Positions 56,218 through 64,000 of a DNA stretch of 64,000 nt are shown in pieces. The stretch is taken from assembly GCA_041908165.1 (NCBI GenBank), contig JAYRFV010000116.1, positions 1 through 64,000 of the forward strand. Reading direction: 5' to 3'. Position numbers and translations under genes: made by a program. Every line of letters starts with the position of its first letter. Position 1 is the stretch's first letter. The DNA comes from JACQZU01 sp041908165. GTDB lineage: Bacteria > Acidobacteriota > Holophagae > Holophagales > Holophagaceae. The notes under the pieces were generated by a model, which was not told the origin of the DNA, did not search any database, and worked only from the letters and a program-made list of their open reading frames with translations.

Positions 56218-59200
56218 TTGCGGACCTTGCGGCCGAAGAAGTACGCCCACCAGCCGGGATCCTCGGCCTTTTCCGCGCCGTCCGGGTAGAGCACGGCGGT
56301 GGGGATGGTCAGCCAGAGCTTGCGTCCGGGCAGACGGTAGACGTACACCTGCACGCCGGTCGGGACGTAGCGGTCGCGCTCCTGGGCCAGGTACTCCAGG
56401 GTGGTGCCGCCGAACTGGGCCGGGCCGGCGACCCGGAAGTACATGTGCTCGGTGCCCACGGTGACAATGCCCGGGGATCCGGTGCGGAAGGTCACCCGCT
56501 CGTGGACGAAGGGGATCTGCCCGCGCCAGGTGCCGTCGATCCCGAAGTCGATCCCGCCCAGCTGCGATTCTGCAGGCACGCGGAAGACCGGGCTCTCGGG
56601 CCCCTCGACGCCCTTGTCGTCGGGGTTGCCCGGGTCGCCGCGGACCACCTCGGTGTAGGTCACCGTCATCTCGTTCGCCGTGCCCTGCACCCGCTGGGCG
56701 AACTCGGCGAGGGCGAGCATGTCCTTGAGGTCCTGCTGGCTGAGCACCTGCATCAGCTGCTTCATCATGAGCCCCGACTGGGGGTCGGCCCGCTGGGTGC
56801 CCATGATCTGGGCGATGTCGACGTCCGCCTCGCGACGGCCGCGGCCCAGGCTCACCGGCAGCGGTTTGTTGCCCTTCAGGGACCCGTAGAAGCGCACCCG
56901 GTACTCCAGCACCTCGCCGGCCCGCCACAGGGGGGATTCCGGGATCTCGACGTGCAGGCTCTTCTTCGTGGTGTCGGTGCGGATCCGCGGCGGGTCCTTG
57001 GCGGGCAGCAGCAGCAGGGCGGTGGTGGAGCGGTCGTCGGCGGCGCCGAGCTTGACATCCTCGGGGCCCCGGCCCTTGGCGGCGTCCGGGTCGTACTCGA
57101 TGCGGTGCACCATCATCCCGGCGCCCTTGACGTCCTGCACGAAGGGCCAGGCCCTGACCAGCGCGAAAGCCCCCGCCTTGCGCAGTTCCGGGGACCACGC
57201 CCAGCTGTGCGCCACCTTCTCGCCCAGCCCCTTGGGCGGCCGCAGCAGCAGCCTCGCCCCCTTGGCGTCCGCGCCGGAGGGGAGGCCGATCCGCAGCGCT
57301 GGCGCGGACAGCGGTCCGGCCGGGCCCCAGCTGCCGATCGGGTTGCCGCGGCTGAGGGTCAGCGATGCCGGGTTGGGATCGGTGACGGTGATCGACCCGG
57401 CGTTCTTCTCGCAGAAGGCCAGGTAGTCCAGCCCCAGCACCTGCCGGCTGCTGCTGGTGCTCTTCACCAGCGCGTCCACCGGCCCGGTCCAGAAGCTGCA
57501 GTAGGTCTCCATGAGCTTCGGCAGGAAGGCGTCCTTGTTCCCCGCGCAGTAGGTGTCGCGCAGGTGCATCAGGAACCGCGAGGCGGCGTAGCCCTTCTGC
57601 CGGGTGCCGCTCTCGTCGGCGCCGGTGTCGTCCAGGGGCAGGCGCAGCTGGCCCCAGACGCTCTGGCCGAACTTCTGGAACTCGGCGAAGGTGCTCTCCC
57701 AGCTCGTCACCCAGCCCTTTGCCTTGTAGTGCGCCTCGGCCTCCTCCTCGATCACCGGCGCGGTGGCCTCGTTGAACCACTCGTAGCGCGCGCCGCCGGG
57801 AAGGAAGTGGCCCGGGTTGAGGTATTTCGTGGTGTTGAAGTACTCCTTCTGGATGACGTGGAAGACCTCATGGACCATGGTGGTCTCGAGGCTGTCGACG
57901 TCCTTCCGCATCGGCGCGGGCGCAGGGTAGCGGCTGGGCAGCTTGTCGCCGTTCACCTGGATGTAGGGGTAGGTGGTGGCGTTGTCGATCGTGAGGGCGT
58001 ACTCGGTGCCGTGTGCCCAGGGCTGCTGTACCCACACCTCGACGCGGCCGGAACGCTTGCGGAACTTCCGGACCTCCCACAGGTACTCGCCGGCGTGGCG
58101 CAGGGCGGTGACGGTGTGGGCCACCTCGGCGGGGTAGAGGTGCTGGATCTTCCAGTCGACGTCGGCGGCCAGCTTCTCGCAGGCCTTGACCTGGGGGTCG
58201 CGCAGGAAGGCCGCCAGCCGCTGAAGCTGGTACTCCGCCGGCTCCAGGAACGGCTGACTCAGGGCCGGACCTTCGAGGTGGAACTTCCGGCGCTCCTGGA
58301 GAATGCCGGCCACCCGCAGGACCTCGGGGGTCTCCCGGTACTTCATGGCCTTGGGCCAGCACACGTGCCAGTGGGCGTCCACGTCGTCGTACCAGTGCCG
58401 GTTGAAGGCGCCCTTGTCGACCTGGCTCCACAGCGGCGCCACCATCAGCGCCAGCAGGATCCCCAGCGGTCCCCAGGCGGCCACGAAGCCGGCATTGTGG
58501 CGGGCCTCCACCACCGCCCGGCGGCCCTCCAGGCGCACCGGCAGACGCTCCACCCGGCCGCTCTCCTCGATGCGCAGGATCTGCAGGCCGGGAGCCAGCT
58601 CCGCCGGGATCCCCATCCGCTCCAGGTCGAAGGTGAACCGGACCGGCTTGGCGAATTGGTCCTCCGGCCCCATGCCGGCGTCCACCTGGAACCCGCCGAG
58701 GGGCAGGAGCCCGTCCGCCTGGGCCTTTTCCAGAAGCCGCGCCGACGCCTCGCGCGTGATCACGGCAGCACGGAAGCTGCGCGGCGTGTCGAGGGCCCCG
58801 CGCTCGGCCTGGATGCGCAGGCCGGGCACGGGTTCCAGATCCACCGCCGGGACCCGGGTCTCCGGAATCGGCGTCGGCCGCCAGCGCGAGCCGGGGGCCC
58901 GGAGCCCGATCCAGGCGACGATCCCCACCGTGGCCACCAGGGCGGCGGCGAGGAGGCCCAGAAGCCACCGGCGGGGCGGACCGCCCGCGGGCTTCGCAGC
59001 GATGGCCGCGGGCGAGGGCGCGGGCGCAGCCGCGGGCGCCTCCTCGGCCAGCACCAGCGTGGTGGCGCCGATCCGCACCGGCTCCCCCGGCTGCAGGCGC
59101 CGCACCCGCACCCGCTCGGGGCCGATCCAGGTACCGTTGGCGCTGCCCAGGTCCTCGAGCACCCAGCCGAGGCCGTCGTGGCTCAGCCGCGCGTGGCGCC

Positions 59201-59327
59201 GGGAGGCTCCAGTGTCGCCGAGCACCAGCCCGCAGGCCGGATCACGGCCGATGTCCAGCCCCTCGGGCGGAACCGGGACCGGCCGGCCCTCCGGTGCGGC
59301 AGGCTCCCACAGCCAGATCCACGCCAT
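56214..59327 (-). CDS. FHA domain - membrane segment - HExxH metallopeptidase-like protein
   Basis: This 1037-residue protein starts with a canonical FHA phosphothreonine-binding domain (IGRDP at 26-30, SRRH at 42-45, NGT at 64-66). A Pro/Ala linker leads to a membrane helix (121-141). Residues ~165-280 look like a beta-sandwich (RFTFDLERMGIP, VVEARHNAGFVAAW), followed by another hydrophobic segment (284-300). Then comes a gluzincin-like site: His486-Glu487-x-x-His490 (MVHEVFHVIQKEYF), with a candidate third ligand Glu520 in EWFNEATAP. The remaining ~500 residues are beta-rich and not assigned. Whether the peptidase part is outside or back in the cytoplasm depends on the second hydrophobic segment. 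It is coupled to an RDD protein by a 4-nt overlap. No kinase is adjacent. I know no named family with this fusion. Confidence 0.75.
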   Translation of the reverse strand: MAWIWLWEPAAPEGRPVPVPPEGLDIGRDPACGLVLGDTGASRRHARLSHDGLGWVLEDLGSANGTWIGPERVRVRRLQPGEPVRIGATTLVLAEEAPAAAPAPSPAAIAAKPAGGPPRRWLLGLLAAALVATVGIVAWIGLRAPGSRWRPTPIPETRVPAVDLEPVPGLRIQAERGALDTPRSFRAAVITREASARLLEKAQADGLLPLGGFQVDAGMGPEDQFAKPVRFTFDLERMGIPAELAPGLQILRIEESGRVERLPVRLEGRRAVVEARHNAGFVAAWGPLGILLALMVAPLWSQVDKGAFNRHWYDDVDAHWHVCWPKAMKYRETPEVLRVAGILQERRKFHLEGPALSQPFLEPAEYQLQRLAAFLRDPQVKACEKLAADVDWKIQHLYPAEVAHTVTALRHAGEYLWEVRKFRKRSGRVEVWVQQPWAHGTEYALTIDNATTYPYIQVNGDKLPSRYPAPAPMRKDVDSLETTMVHEVFHVIQKEYFNTTKYLNPGHFLPGGARYEWFNEATAPVIEEEAEAHYKAKGWVTSWESTFAEFQKFGQSVWGQLRLPLDDTGADESGTRQKGYAASRFLMHLRDTYCAGNKDAFLPKLMETYCSFWTGPVDALVKSTSSSRQVLGLDYLAFCEKNAGSITVTDPNPASLTLSRGNPIGSWGPAGPLSAPALRIGLPSGADAKGARLLLRPPKGLGEKVAHSWAWSPELRKAGAFALVRAWPFVQDVKGAGMMVHRIEYDPDAAKGRGPEDVKLGAADDRSTTALLLLPAKDPPRIRTDTTKKSLHVEIPESPLWRAGEVLEYRVRFYGSLKGNKPLPVSLGRGRREADVDIAQIMGTQRADPQSGLMMKQLMQVLSQQDLKDMLALAEFAQRVQGTANEMTVTYTEVVRGDPGNPDDKGVEGPESPVFRVPAESQLGGIDFGIDGTWRGQIPFVHERVTFRTGSPGIVTVGTEHMYFRVAGPAQFGGTTLEYLAQERDRYVPTGVQVYVYRLPGRKLWLTIPTAVLYPDGAEKAEDPGWWAYFFGRKVRK

Positions 59328-59399
59328 GCGGCTCCCTCCCTCCGTGCGGGAGCTTCCAGCGTAGATGATCGCCAGGTCGATGAAAAGACGGGGACGGGA

Positions 59400-59704
59400 T
59401 CACTCCCCCATCGCGCTCCAGTCCCGACCAAGTGGGTCGCGGAGCGCGCACCGCGCGCGGAGCGGGGCCCCACTGGGAGGGAATCATCGGCCCCCGAGCC
59501 GCGAGGCGAGGGCCATTACCCGCGACCTCTCCCGCGGGCCTCACTCCCCCATCGCGCTCCAGTCCCGACCAAGTGGGTCGCGGAGCGCGCACCGCGCGCG
59601 GAGCGGGGCCCCACTGGGAGGGAATCATCCATCCCCGAGCCGCGAGGCGAGGGCCGTGACCCGCGACCTCTCCTGCGGGCCTCACTCCCCCATCGCGCTC
59701 CAGT
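59400..59704. repeat. 141-bp tandem repeat, two full copies plus a 23-bp third that ends the M14 gene
   Basis: Copies at 59400-59540 and 59541-59681 are 141 bp each and differ at only about half a dozen places. A third, partial copy (59682-59704) is the last 23 bp of the M14 coding sequence, beginning exactly at its stop codon (TCA, complement of TGA). The repeat therefore looks like downstream sequence duplicated from the gene end, with 141 = 3 x 47. Each copy contains GGAGCGCG and CGCGCGG words and no RNA-like structure that I can identify. No CRISPR-like spacing exists. It fills the 354-bp gap between the FHA start and the M14 stop. Confidence 0.85.
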
Positions 59705-62234
59705 GGATCGCATTGAAGAGCAATTTGAACGTACCTTCCGTCTGCGCGCGGTGCTGGACACGGAACCCGAACAGCACCACCTTGCCCTTCCCGATCTCCA
59801 GCGCCACCGCGGAGGCCTTCCGCTCCAGTCGCTCGGCGCCCTTGATCCAGCCGGAGGCCAGGAGGTCGCGTGCGTCCTCGGGGTAGGCCGCGACCACGGA
59901 GCGCCGGTTCTGCGGCGAACTCGGGGAGGTCTGGAAGGCCTGCGCGTGGTCGAGGAACCCGAAGCCCTCCCTGGGCATGCCCCAGGCCACCGGGTGCTCG
60001 GCGTCGAAGTGCATGTGCAGGATCGAGCCCGGGCAGCTGAACTCCTCGGTCCCGGCGCGGCCGGAGCCGACCGCCGCCAGAACGTTCCGCACCGGCAGCG
60101 GGAACTCCTCGACCAGCAGGTCGGAGCTGGAGGCCAGCGCCACGATCGTGCCGCCCTGCTCGACGAATTCCTTCAGCACCTTCACCCCTTCCTTGCCCAT
60201 GCCGCCCTGGAACTCGGCCGGAAGGTCCTCCTGGAAGCGGCGGGCCCCGTCGCTGGGGCCGAACCGGCCCTCGAGCAGCAGGCCCTTGGAGACATCCGGC
60301 AGGACCAGCACGTCGAAGCTGTCCCGCAGCTTCCCGGCCAGGACCTCCTTCGGGGCGAGGCTGCGCGGGTTGAAGCCGTGCTGCTCGAGGATCCAGCGGG
60401 TCCAGCCTTCGTCCATGGAGACCGCCCAGGGGCGGTACAGGGCCACCCGGGGCGCCTTCAGCGCGGCGGACCTGACCTTGGGCTCGGCGGCCAGGGCGGT
60501 GAGCCTGAGGTGATGCCGCCGGGCCAGGTCCCCCAGCCCCGGCGTCACGGCGACGAGCGCGGTCCCGGCCGGAAAGCGCCGGCCCTGGGCCTGGAAGGCC
60601 TCGAGGGCGACCTTGGCGCCGGCGCTCCTGAGCACCTCGTTCAGCAGCCCGGCCGCGGCGATGCTGGTCCGCTCCAGGGCCGCCACCGGCCCCTTCCCGT
60701 CCACCCCGCCCGAAGGCCAGTCCTCGGCCTTCAGGACGCGCAGGGCGGTGCGTTCGGATTCAGCCAGCTGCACCTTGGCCGCTTCGGCGCCCATCATCAT
60801 CGGCAGGGTCCAGGCCGCCACGTCGTAGGGCGCCATGGGCGGCGCGCCTTGGGCCGGGCGGATCTCCGGATAGCGCTGCGGCTCCAGCATCTCCTTCACG
60901 AACCGGCCCATCGGCTGGCCGGCGGGCAGCAGGAAGTCGCCGTTCCTCGCCACCATCACCTCGGCGCCGTTCCCCGCCATCAGGTGGGCCAGCCGGGCTC
61001 CCGCGACCGGGTCCGCCTGCTGCGCGGGGATGCGGTAGTAGCTGTCCGCCCCGCCGGCCGCGATGCTGGCCTGGGCCATGCGGGCGCGGTTGCGGAGCAG
61101 GTCGTCCTTGAGGTTGGCGCAGCCCTCCAGGAGGGCGTCGGAGGCGATGCGCTCGTAGTCCATGATGTCGCGCAGGCCCCACCGGCCGCCCTGCCAGGGG
61201 CTCGGGAAGTTGACCTGGGCCTTGTACTCCACCAGCCCCTTGCCGCCGCCGCTGAGTTCCGTGCGGTCCACGTCCACCGGCGTGGCCAGCCGCGCCGAGG
61301 CCACCTCGGTGAGCAGCCCCACCACGTTCTTCCACCAGCCGGTGTTCTTGGTGCCGCCCGGCCAGTAGGCGTCGAACATGGTGCCGTAGGCGACGCCGCG
61401 CTTGCCGCCCTGCTCCAGGCGCAGGCTCATGGTCGAGCCGAGCAGGTCCACGGTGCGCCAGACCAGCGGGTGGATCTCCCGGGCGACCGGGTTGGAGAAG
61501 GGCGGCACGAACATGCGCGGGCCGGTGGCGCCCATCTGGTGCTCGTCGAGCCAGACCTGCGGGAACCACCGGTGGTAGACCGCGCGGTTCATGGCCACGG
61601 TCTCCTTCTGGGTGAGCATGTACCAGTCGCGGTTGTTGTCGTGGCCGACGTAGGGGTGGTAGAGCCAGGGCAGGCGGCCGCCTTCGTACTTCGTGCCCAG
61701 GTTCTTCCGGTAGTACTCGGTCTCCATCACCTGGCCGTCCGGGTTGAGGCTCGGCACCAGCAGCAGGATCACCTTGTCCAGCCGGCGCTGGGTTTCCGGA
61801 TCATTGGCGGTGGCAAGGGCGTGGGCCCACTCCATGGCCATCTGGGTGGCGCCGATCTCGCTGGCGTGGATGGAGCAGGTCACCAGCACGATGGCCCGGC
61901 CCTCCTTCGCCAGCGCCTCGATCTGCGCCTCGGACAGCCCCCGAGGGTCGGCCACCTTCCGGGCGATCTCCATGTACCGGGCCTTGTTCTTCAGGTTGGC
62001 TTCGCTGGAGATGACCGCCATCAGCAGGTCCTGGCCCTGGGTGGTGGGCCCGAGGCCCTCGATCTGGACCCGCGGCGACGCCGCCGCCAGGGCCTTGAAG
62101 TAGGCGGAGATCTGGCCATAGTCGGCGAGCTGGCGGTCGGCGCCCACGGTGAATTTCAGGAACTGGCTCGGCGTCGGCGGTTCAGCCGCGGTGCAGACCA
62201 AGGCGGGCAGGCAGAGCATGGGGGCCAGGCGCAT
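59682..62234 (-). CDS. M14 family zinc carboxypeptidase, secreted
   Basis: This 850-residue protein has a signal peptide (MRLAPMLCLPALVCTAA) and the M14 domain at about 28-330, with the zinc set His123-x-x-Glu126 (SIHASEIGA) and His232 (DEHQMG), the PSLNPDG turn (161-167) and the candidate catalytic Glu in LLTEVASARL. The remaining ~500 residues contain a class-I-glutamine-amidotransferase-like fold (DVLVLPDVSKG; FVEQGGTIVAL; GKVVLFGFRVQHRAQ) as in other long bacterial M14 proteins. It should cut amino acids from the C-termini of extracellular peptides. ATG 62234 has GGAG spaced well. Its last 23 bases are the third copy of a 141-bp repeat. Confidence 0.92.
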   Translation of the reverse strand: MRLAPMLCLPALVCTAAEPPTPSQFLKFTVGADRQLADYGQISAYFKALAAASPRVQIEGLGPTTQGQDLLMAVISSEANLKNKARYMEIARKVADPRGLSEAQIEALAKEGRAIVLVTCSIHASEIGATQMAMEWAHALATANDPETQRRLDKVILLLVPSLNPDGQVMETEYYRKNLGTKYEGGRLPWLYHPYVGHDNNRDWYMLTQKETVAMNRAVYHRWFPQVWLDEHQMGATGPRMFVPPFSNPVAREIHPLVWRTVDLLGSTMSLRLEQGGKRGVAYGTMFDAYWPGGTKNTGWWKNVVGLLTEVASARLATPVDVDRTELSGGGKGLVEYKAQVNFPSPWQGGRWGLRDIMDYERIASDALLEGCANLKDDLLRNRARMAQASIAAGGADSYYRIPAQQADPVAGARLAHLMAGNGAEVMVARNGDFLLPAGQPMGRFVKEMLEPQRYPEIRPAQGAPPMAPYDVAAWTLPMMMGAEAAKVQLAESERTALRVLKAEDWPSGGVDGKGPVAALERTSIAAAGLLNEVLRSAGAKVALEAFQAQGRRFPAGTALVAVTPGLGDLARRHHLRLTALAAEPKVRSAALKAPRVALYRPWAVSMDEGWTRWILEQHGFNPRSLAPKEVLAGKLRDSFDVLVLPDVSKGLLLEGRFGPSDGARRFQEDLPAEFQGGMGKEGVKVLKEFVEQGGTIVALASSSDLLVEEFPLPVRNVLAAVGSGRAGTEEFSCPGSILHMHFDAEHPVAWGMPREGFGFLDHAQAFQTSPSSPQNRRSVVAAYPEDARDLLASGWIKGAERLERKASAVALEIGKGKVVLFGFRVQHRAQTEGTFKLLFNAIHWSAMGE

Positions 62235-62345
62235 GGGGACTCCGGGGGTGTCCAAGCCTCTCAGGCCTCGCAAGTCGATGCAACAAAGGACGCAAGGCTC
62301 CTCTGCCCCCACGGCGCTAACCTGTGCGCCGACCCGGAGGACGAC

Positions 62346-63131
62346 ATGAGCGATCCGATCCACCCTGCCATCGGCCACTGGTGCTGGCCGGAACTGGCCA
62401 CCACCGACCTCGGACCGGTCCAGGCGTTCTATGGCGAACTGCTCGGCTGGGAGGCCTTCGAGGTGCCGACCGCCATGGGCACCTACCTGATCTTCCGGAT
62501 CGGCGGCCTGGATTGCGCCGCCGCCTACCGGATGAGCCCGGAGCAGCGGGCCCGGGGGCAGCGGGTCCAATGGCGGAACTACGTGAAGGTGGCCTCCGCG
62601 GACGCCGCCGCGGAACGCGCCAAGGCCCTGGGCGGGACCGTCGTCGCCGGCCCCTTCGACGTGGAGGGTGTGGGGCGGATGGCCTCCCTGCAGGATCCCG
62701 CCGGGGTGGGCTTCGCCGTCTGGCAGGACGGGGCCCACAAGGGCGGCCTGGTCCAGGGAGTGCCCGGCGCCCACTGCTGGACCGAACGCATGGCCCGCGA
62801 CGCTGCGGCGGCCAAGGCCTTCTTTTCCGGTCTGTTCGGCTGGACCTGGGAGGACAAAGACCATTTCGGCTTCACCTACACCGAATTCCGCCTCGGCGAT
62901 GCGCCGGTGGGCGGTCTGATGCAGATGGATGGTCCCGAGTGGCAGGGCGTTCCCGACCATTTCATGCAGTACTTCCTGGTGGACGACTGCGACGCCAGCG
63001 CCGCCCGGGCCGCGGAGCTGGGGGGCAAGGTCTGCGTCCCCGGCTGCGACATCCCGACCGTCGGCCGCTTCGCCATCCTCGAGGATCCGCAGGGCGGCAC
63101 CTTCGCCATCCTGCAGCCGGTGCAGATGTAG
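62346..63131 (+). CDS. VOC (glyoxalase/bleomycin resistance-like) superfamily protein
   Basis: A 261-residue cytoplasmic protein made of two VOC domains (about 8-128 and 136-260), each with the paired beta-alpha-beta-beta-beta units and motifs such as ELATTDLGPVQAFYGELLGWEAF and DAAAAKAFFSGLFGWTW. Two-domain VOC proteins of this type (often called 'VOC family' or CFP30B-like) bind metals and small hydrophobic substrates; no catalytic residues can be assigned. ATG 62346 lies 111 nt from the divergent M14 gene. A carbonic anhydrase gene begins 3 nt after its stop, so the two share a transcript. Confidence 0.85.
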   Translation: MSDPIHPAIGHWCWPELATTDLGPVQAFYGELLGWEAFEVPTAMGTYLIFRIGGLDCAAAYRMSPEQRARGQRVQWRNYVKVASADAAAERAKALGGTVVAGPFDVEGVGRMASLQDPAGVGFAVWQDGAHKGGLVQGVPGAHCWTERMARDAAAAKAFFSGLFGWTWEDKDHFGFTYTEFRLGDAPVGGLMQMDGPEWQGVPDHFMQYFLVDDCDASAARAAELGGKVCVPGCDIPTVGRFAILEDPQGGTFAILQPVQM

Positions 63132-63134
63132 CCG

Positions 63135-63806
63135 ATGCAGAAGCTGGTCCAGGGCATCCACCAGTTCCAGACCCAGGTCTTCAGTTCCCACAGGGAACTG
63201 TTCGAGCGCCTCGACAGCCATGGGCAGACCCCGGAAACCCTGTTCATCACCTGCTCGGATTCGCGCATCAGCCCGAACCTGATCACCCAGACCCAGCCCG
63301 GGGAGCTGTTCATCCTGCGCAATGTCGGCAACCTGGTGCCGCCCTTCGAAAGCATGGGTGGCATGGCCGCCGGCATCGAGTTCGCGGTGGCCAGCCTGCA
63401 GGTGAAGGACATCATCGTCTGCGGGCATTCCAACTGCGGCGCCATGCGCGCCCTGCTGGAGCCGGAGCAGCTCGGGGAGCTGCCGGCCACCCGCGCCTGG
63501 CTCGCCCACGCCCGCACCACCGAGCGGATCATGTGGGAGAGCTACGGGCACCTCAAGGGCGATCCCCTCCTGCACGCCTGCGTCGAGGAGAACGTGCTGG
63601 TGCAGGTGGACCACCTGCGCCGCCACCCCGCGGTCGCCAAGGCCGTCGGCAACGGCATGCTGCACCTCCACGCCTGGGTCTACAAGATCGAGACCGGCGA
63701 GGTGTTCGCCTACGATCCCGGCCGAGGCCAGTACACCTCGGTCACCGGCAGCGACGGCTTCACCCCCCTCGATCCCGAGCACCGCGCCACCGAACTGTCG
63801 ATCTGA
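63135..63806 (+). CDS. Beta-class carbonic anhydrase
   Basis: The 223-residue enzyme has the full beta-carbonic-anhydrase zinc site: Cys40-x-Asp42-x-Arg44 (FITCSDSRISP), His98-x-x-Cys101 (VCGHSNCGAM), with the Asp-Arg dyad. It interconverts CO2 and bicarbonate, supplying bicarbonate for carboxylases. It starts 3 nt after the VOC gene. N-terminal IHQFQTQVFSSHRELFERL is typical of cyanobacterial/proteobacterial CcaA/ICFA-like forms. Cytoplasmic. A strong hairpin lies 138 nt past the stop. Confidence 0.93.
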   Translation: MQKLVQGIHQFQTQVFSSHRELFERLDSHGQTPETLFITCSDSRISPNLITQTQPGELFILRNVGNLVPPFESMGGMAAGIEFAVASLQVKDIIVCGHSNCGAMRALLEPEQLGELPATRAWLAHARTTERIMWESYGHLKGDPLLHACVEENVLVQVDHLRRHPAVAKAVGNGMLHLHAWVYKIETGEVFAYDPGRGQYTSVTGSDGFTPLDPEHRATELSI

Positions 63807-63943
63807 CCGGGCCACGGCTCCGGCGTGGGCCAGGCCCTGCGGCTGGACCAGGGCCAGGCTTTGCCGGCCCGAGCGCGGGGGCCTGGGGCGGTCCGCCGAA
63901 GCGGTGGGCGCGAGCGAAGCGGAGCGCGGAACCCCCAATCAAA

Positions 63944-63971
63944 AACAGGGGCCGAGGAGGCGGCCCCTGTT
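63944..63971 (-). terminator. Intrinsic terminator for a gene entering from the right edge
   Basis: AACAGGGGCCG (63944-63954) pairs perfectly with CGGCCCCTGTT (63961-63971) around AGGAGG. On the minus strand the stem is followed by a T-run (complement of 63941-63945, AAAAA). A TAG stop in minus orientation is possible at 63990-63992, so a minus-strand gene may end just inside the window; only ten bases are visible and I do not call it. Confidence 0.65.
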
Positions 63972-64000
63972 CCCCTTCCCCCTTCCGCACTACTTCGGAG

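Noticed and set aside
59400..59704. CRISPR array or satellite RNA
   Set aside because: The copies abut with no spacers, are 141 bp long, and no cas gene or RNA-like fold is seen.
56445..62345. Plus-strand open frame running over 5.9 kb into the VOC gene
   Set aside because: It is antisense to the FHA and M14 genes and crosses the 141-bp repeats; only its last part (from 62346) has family similarity.
63990..64000. Minus-strand gene end at the right edge
   Set aside because: A TAG is possible with a terminator behind it, but too few bases are visible to call a gene.

Overview
The window is about 70% GC, densely packed and protein-coding. It shows no rRNA, tRNA, CRISPR array, insertion sequence or integrase. 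The gene set (a DUF748 AsmA-like giant, a fused alpha/beta 2-oxoacid dehydrogenase E1, tandem M13 peptidases, a WD40 protein with the RGWEW leader, an OPT transporter, many secreted peptidases) and the very high GC suggest a chromosomal segment of an Acidobacteriota member, most like the Holophagae (Geothrix/Holophaga type). That placement is an inference from gene content, not a computed result.

Layout. 1-622: 3' end of a PLP-dependent D-cysteine desulfhydrase-type gene and an AT-rich, palindrome-rich gap. 623-6678 (minus): Nfu iron-sulfur carrier, GAF/degenerate-GGDEF protein, fused E1 dehydrogenase and HEAT-repeat protein. 6819-11815 (plus): PD40 propeller, inositol-phosphatase-like enzyme, secreted TlpA-like thioredoxin, then a TetR regulator with a palindromic operator that overlaps a secreted 14-blade WD40 protein by 4 nt. 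11853-30452 (mostly minus): OPT transporter, M1 aminopeptidase, MscS channel (plus), an Ala/Lys repeat protein, DUF748 protein, C69 dipeptidase, two M13 peptidases, phosphofructokinase and M3 peptidase. 30612-40337: DUF418 membrane protein, M28 lipoprotein peptidase, TetR, an unknown internally duplicated protein, S9 peptidase, then a minus-strand run HPF - HtpX - TerC - ExoD - zinc ribbon with stress/envelope flavour. 40449-48392: an apparently leaderless NhaR-type LysR gene, 5'-nucleotidase, secreted PTP-like phosphatase, secreted triple-repeat protein and Mfd. 48440-53590: porin plus orphan short phosphate-binding-like protein, then a divergent mini-cluster (2OG-Fe dioxygenase and Ser-hydrolase-like protein on minus; ACP and KAS III on plus). 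53606-63806: DUF2911 protein, M29 aminopeptidase, RDD protein coupled to an unusual FHA-membrane-HExxH protein, a 141-bp tandem repeat, M14 carboxypeptidase, VOC protein and beta-carbonic anhydrase.

Biology. At least eleven peptidases or peptidase-like proteins (M1, C69, M13 x2, M3, M28, S9, M48/HtpX, M29, M14, FHA-HExxH) plus an oligopeptide transporter and a branched-chain-type 2-oxoacid dehydrogenase point to a peptide- and amino-acid-using lifestyle. The candidates I find most worth attention as undescribed systems are the FHA/HExxH/RDD operon (55702-59327), the ACP-KAS III-dioxygenase-hydrolase mini-cluster (50265-53590), and the TetR-WD40 coupled pair (9140-11815).
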